64,000 nucleotides of DNA, from NCBI RefSeq assembly GCF_014199205.1, contig NZ_JACIJD010000003.1, positions 1 to 64,000 on the forward strand, read 5' to 3'. A model generated the notes under the pieces. It saw only the letters and a list, made by a program, of their open reading frames with translations, searched no databases and was not told where the DNA came from. The DNA comes from Muricoccus pecuniae. Its GTDB lineage: Bacteria > Pseudomonadota > Alphaproteobacteria > Acetobacterales > Acetobacteraceae. Shown one piece after another: positions 61,768 through 64,000 of the stretch. Every line of letters begins with the position of its first letter. Position 1 is the stretch's first letter. The translations under genes and the position numbers were made by a program.

Positions 61768-63357
61768 TCAGCCCCGCCTGACGTTCAGCGGCAGGGTCAT
61801 GCCCCGCCGCTCCATCGCCAGCCCGCGGCGATGGGCGCAGTCGATGAAGTACTGGCCGAGCGGCCAGTAGGGCACGTCCTGGAAGAATTGGGCCTGGATG
61901 GCGCGCCCGGTGCGGGCCTGGGCGGCGGCGTCCGGCGCCTCCAGCCACTCGTCGCGCAGCGCCTCCAGCCGCGGGCTGCTCGGCCAGCCGAACCAGGCAT
62001 CGCCGCCATTGGCGCGCAGCAGCGGATGGCCGCCGGGGTTGGAGAGGTCGTCGCCCCCGAACAGCACGACCACCGCGTTCCAGCCGCCCTGGGCGGGCGG
62101 GGCCTTGTTGCCGCGTCGCTGGAGCATGGAGCCCCAGTCGGAGACGGCGTCCTCCACCTCGAAGCCCATCTTCCGCATCATGTCGATGGCGACGAGAGTG
62201 AGGGCGTTGTTGTTCGGCTGGTCGGCGGGGTCGAGCATGACGACCTTCGCCCCCGCCTTGCCCGTTGCGGCCAGGGCCGCCCGCGCGGCCGCCATGTCCC
62301 GCGGCGAGGTGAGGACGGAGAGGCCCTCATCCGAGGCGAGGGACGTGCCCGGCGGGAAGGGGCCGACGCCATCGCGCCAGAGGCTCCGGTCGCCTCCCAT
62401 GATCGCCTGCATGAAGTCCGCCTGGGCCAGGGCGGGCCAGACGGCGCGGCGCACGGCGGGGTCGTCGAAGGGCGGGTGGAGGTGGTTCGGGCGCAGCATC
62501 ACCACCGTGCCGCTCGTCTCCACGCGGTCGATCACCACGTCCCGCCGCCGGGCGAGGACGGGGCGGAGGTCGTTGTGCATCCGCTCCCAGATATCCACCT
62601 CGCCGGCCTGGAGCGCGGCCGAGGCGGTGCCGGGATCGGGGATGTGGCGCCACTCCATCCGCTCGAAGCTCGCGATCTTCGGCCCGGCCGTCACCCCCGG
62701 CCGGCCCACGGGCGATGGCACGTAGCGGTCGTAGCGGCGATAGACGACCTGCGCGCCCGAGCGCCGCTCCTCCGCCACGAAGCGGTAGGGGCCGGAGCCG
62801 ACGATCTCCGTCAGCGGCGTCATGGCGGGGGTGGCGGCGAAGCGCTCGGGCATGATGAAGCAGGGATAGGAGGAGGACTTGCCCAGCGCCTCCAGCATCA
62901 CGCCGAAGGGGCGGCGCAGGCGGATCTCGAAGCGCCGGTCGTCGAGGGCGCGCATCTCCTCCATCCGCGCCGCGAGCGTCTGGCCATGCGTGTCCCGCAC
63001 CATCCAGCGGCGGATGGAGGCCACGGCGTCGGCGGCGCGGATCCTCTCGCCATCGTGGAAGGTCGGGCCTTCGCGCAGGGTGAAGGTCCAGCGCCGCCCG
63101 TCATCCTCCACCCCGTGCCCCTCGGCGAGCTGCGGCTGCGGGCGGTAGTCGGCATCCAGTCCGTAGAGCGTGTCCCAGCACATATGGCCGTGGTTCCGCA
63201 CGGCATAGGAGGTGGTGGAGAGCGGATCGAGGGTCGTCACGTCGGCCTGGGGGATGAAGCGCAGCACATGCGCCGCGTCGCCCTGGGCGATGGCGGGCGC
63301 GCCGCGCAGCAGGGTGCCGGCCGCCGCGCCGCCGAGAAGGGTGCGTCGTGTCGTCAT
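61768..63357 (-). CDS. ABC transporter substrate-binding protein, oligopeptide (SBP family 5) type
   Basis: A 529-residue periplasmic receptor with a twin-arginine signal (TTRRTLLGGAAAGTLLRGAP). SBP_bac_5 hallmarks: VLRFIPQADVTTLDPLSTTS near the start, DDGRRWTFTLREGPTFHDGE, RIRAADAVASIRRWM, GSGPYRFVAEERRSGAQVVY, and ALAQADFMQAIMGGDRSLWR. It likely binds a peptide or related compound; permease and ATPase partners are not in this window. The M29 aminopeptidase gene follows. ATG 63357 is consistent with the signal. Confidence 0.92.
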   Translation of the reverse strand: MTTRRTLLGGAAAGTLLRGAPAIAQGDAAHVLRFIPQADVTTLDPLSTTSYAVRNHGHMCWDTLYGLDADYRPQPQLAEGHGVEDDGRRWTFTLREGPTFHDGERIRAADAVASIRRWMVRDTHGQTLAARMEEMRALDDRRFEIRLRRPFGVMLEALGKSSSYPCFIMPERFAATPAMTPLTEIVGSGPYRFVAEERRSGAQVVYRRYDRYVPSPVGRPGVTAGPKIASFERMEWRHIPDPGTASAALQAGEVDIWERMHNDLRPVLARRRDVVIDRVETSGTVVMLRPNHLHPPFDDPAVRRAVWPALAQADFMQAIMGGDRSLWRDGVGPFPPGTSLASDEGLSVLTSPRDMAAARAALAATGKAGAKVVMLDPADQPNNNALTLVAIDMMRKMGFEVEDAVSDWGSMLQRRGNKAPPAQGGWNAVVVLFGGDDLSNPGGHPLLRANGGDAWFGWPSSPRLEALRDEWLEAPDAAAQARTGRAIQAQFFQDVPYWPLGQYFIDCAHRRGLAMERRGMTLPLNVRRG

Positions 63358-63434
63358 CGGGCCGCCTTTCCGTCGCTCGGGGCGCCCATGCGACGGAGCC
63401 CGCGCCGCCCTGTCAAGCGGCGCGGGCGGAGGGC

Positions 63435-63860
63435 TCAGCTCTCCAGCGTCGCGTCCAGCGAGATCTCTGCCTTCAGGACCTTCGAGACGGGGCAGCCGGC
63501 CTTCGCCTTCGCCGCCAGCTCCTGGAACCCGGCATCGTCCGTGCCGGGCACCTTGGCGCGCAGGGTGAGGTGGATCTTCGTGATCTCGAAGCCGTCCCCC
63601 ACCTTGTCGAGCGTGACGTCGGCCTTCGTCTCCATCCGCTCCGCCGTCAGCCCGGCGCCGCCGAGGATGGCGGAGAGCGCCATGGTGAAGCAGCCGGCAT
63701 GGGCGGCGCCGATCAGCTCCTCCGGGTTCGTGCCCTTCACCCCTTCGAAGCGCATGGCGTAGCCGTAGGGATGGGCGTTCATCGCCCCGCTCTCGAGCGA
63801 GATCGTGCCGCGCCCGTCCTTGAACCCGCCCTCCCAGGTGGCGGAACCGTGCTTCTGCAT
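63435..63860 (-). CDS. OsmC/Ohr-family peroxiredoxin-like protein
   Basis: A 141-residue OsmC protein: HGSATWEGGFKDGRGTISLE, NPEELIGAAHAGCFTMALSA (peroxidatic Cys57) and AAKAKAGCPVSKVLKAEISL (resolving Cys123). The family reduces organic hydroperoxides with lipoyl or thiol donors; osmotic and oxidative stress usually induce it. Both Cys are present, so it should be active. It is transcribed alone on the minus strand, with ATG 63860 and no partner ohrR gene in view. Confidence 0.93.
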   Translation of the reverse strand: MQKHGSATWEGGFKDGRGTISLESGAMNAHPYGYAMRFEGVKGTNPEELIGAAHAGCFTMALSAILGGAGLTAERMETKADVTLDKVGDGFEITKIHLTLRAKVPGTDDAGFQELAAKAKAGCPVSKVLKAEISLDATLES

Positions 63861-63943
63861 TGATCTATTCCTATCTGACCGGGCGGATCGCCCGCCCCGC
63901 CGCCCTCAACGCGGGCCGGGGAGTGGGGTTCGCTGGAGGGATT

Positions 63944-64000
63944 ATGGCGGGTGGAACGCGCTACGGGGTGGAGATCCGGTCCGCCCTGCCGGCGGATGCG
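63944..64000 (+). CDS. N-terminus of a probable GNAT acetyltransferase (cut by window end)
   Basis: ATG 63944 follows GGAGGGATT, a good ribosome-binding site. The only 19 residues visible, MAGGTRYGVEIRSALPADA, look like the start of a GNAT acetyltransferase, where IRxAxPADA is a frequent opening. The rest is outside the window, so the family call is tentative. It is divergent from the OsmC gene with an 83-base gap. Confidence 0.4.
   Translation, partial: MAGGTRYGVEIRSALPADA

Noticed and set aside
60535-63762. A 1075-residue plus-strand frame across the M29 aminopeptidase, SBP5 and OsmC genes
   Set aside because: It is the antisense shadow of three clearly coding minus-strand genes. It is Gly/Arg/Ala-rich without any family motif and has no ribosome-binding site. 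High GC removes stop codons.

Overview
The window is GC-rich (roughly 70% or more) and reads as the chromosome of an alphaproteobacterium, most likely an Acetobacteraceae member of the Roseomonas type. This rests on four things: the FlbT/FlaF/FlbD-style flagellar regulators, DUF2842, many Bug/TctC tripartite-tricarboxylate receptors, and dense operons with ATGA overlaps. The taxonomic call is inference; no rRNA gene is present.

Region 1 (1-8.7 kb) is accessory. It opens with a pile of insertion-sequence remnants: an IS3-family left end abuts a broken IS6-family gene, which abuts the 3' end of an IS5-family gene. A complete relative of that IS5 element lies at 7.56-8.67 kb in the same orientation. 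Between the two copies is a catabolic block: an amidohydrolase/Bug chimeric ORF, a PRISE-type reductase, an EthD-domain protein, a GntR/FCD regulator, a dehydroquinase-like enzyme with an altered active-site His, a Bug receptor and a small hypothetical protein.

Region 2 (8.7-16 kb) is mostly housekeeping: tRNA-Ser(CGA), rplU-rpmA-obgE, an SGNH hydrolase/OpgC-type acyltransferase pair and a TPR-methyltransferase.

Region 3 (14.5-32.5 kb) is a large flagellar cluster. On the minus strand lies fliF-fliG-fliH-fliN-flbD-flhA-flhF-flhG, and also fliK-flgD. On the plus strand lie flgE, flgK-flgL, fliC, flbT-flaF and a DUF1217 gene. The fliK/flgE intergenic region carries two divergent, near-consensus sigma-54 promoters with a CGGCA-N5-TGCCG palindrome midway between them. 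The same palindrome recurs upstream of fliF. This matches a Caulobacter-like hierarchy in which FlbD controls hook genes. The flagellin mRNA leader has two hairpins, and flbT follows directly.

Region 4 (32.5-47.5 kb) is mixed core genome: apt, DUF2842, a TorF-type porin, tRNA-Pro(CGG), a cytochrome c'/b561 pair, a LysM protein, psd-pssA, a chemoreceptor, a three-gene CoA-transferase operon, a flavin reductase and a membrane protein. A very short ORF with a complete anti-16S Shine-Dalgarno lies just behind livK.

Region 5 (47.5-64 kb) holds a livHMGF-livK branched-chain amino-acid (or related) transporter. It continues with a six-gene catabolic operon (RraA-like, Ldh-type dehydrogenase, Bug receptor, 3-hydroxyisobutyrate-dehydrogenase-like, SBP, FMN reductase) with a divergent Bug receptor. 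Then come a copper-handling trio (DUF2946, PCuAC, His-rich YcnI), an M29 aminopeptidase with a peptide-binding protein, an OsmC protein, and the first codons of a possible acetyltransferase.

No CRISPR array, rRNA operon, prophage or toxin-antitoxin pair was seen. The most notable points are the flagellar regulatory architecture, the nested IS history with a gene chimera, the altered dehydroquinase-like enzyme and the tiny ORF behind livK.
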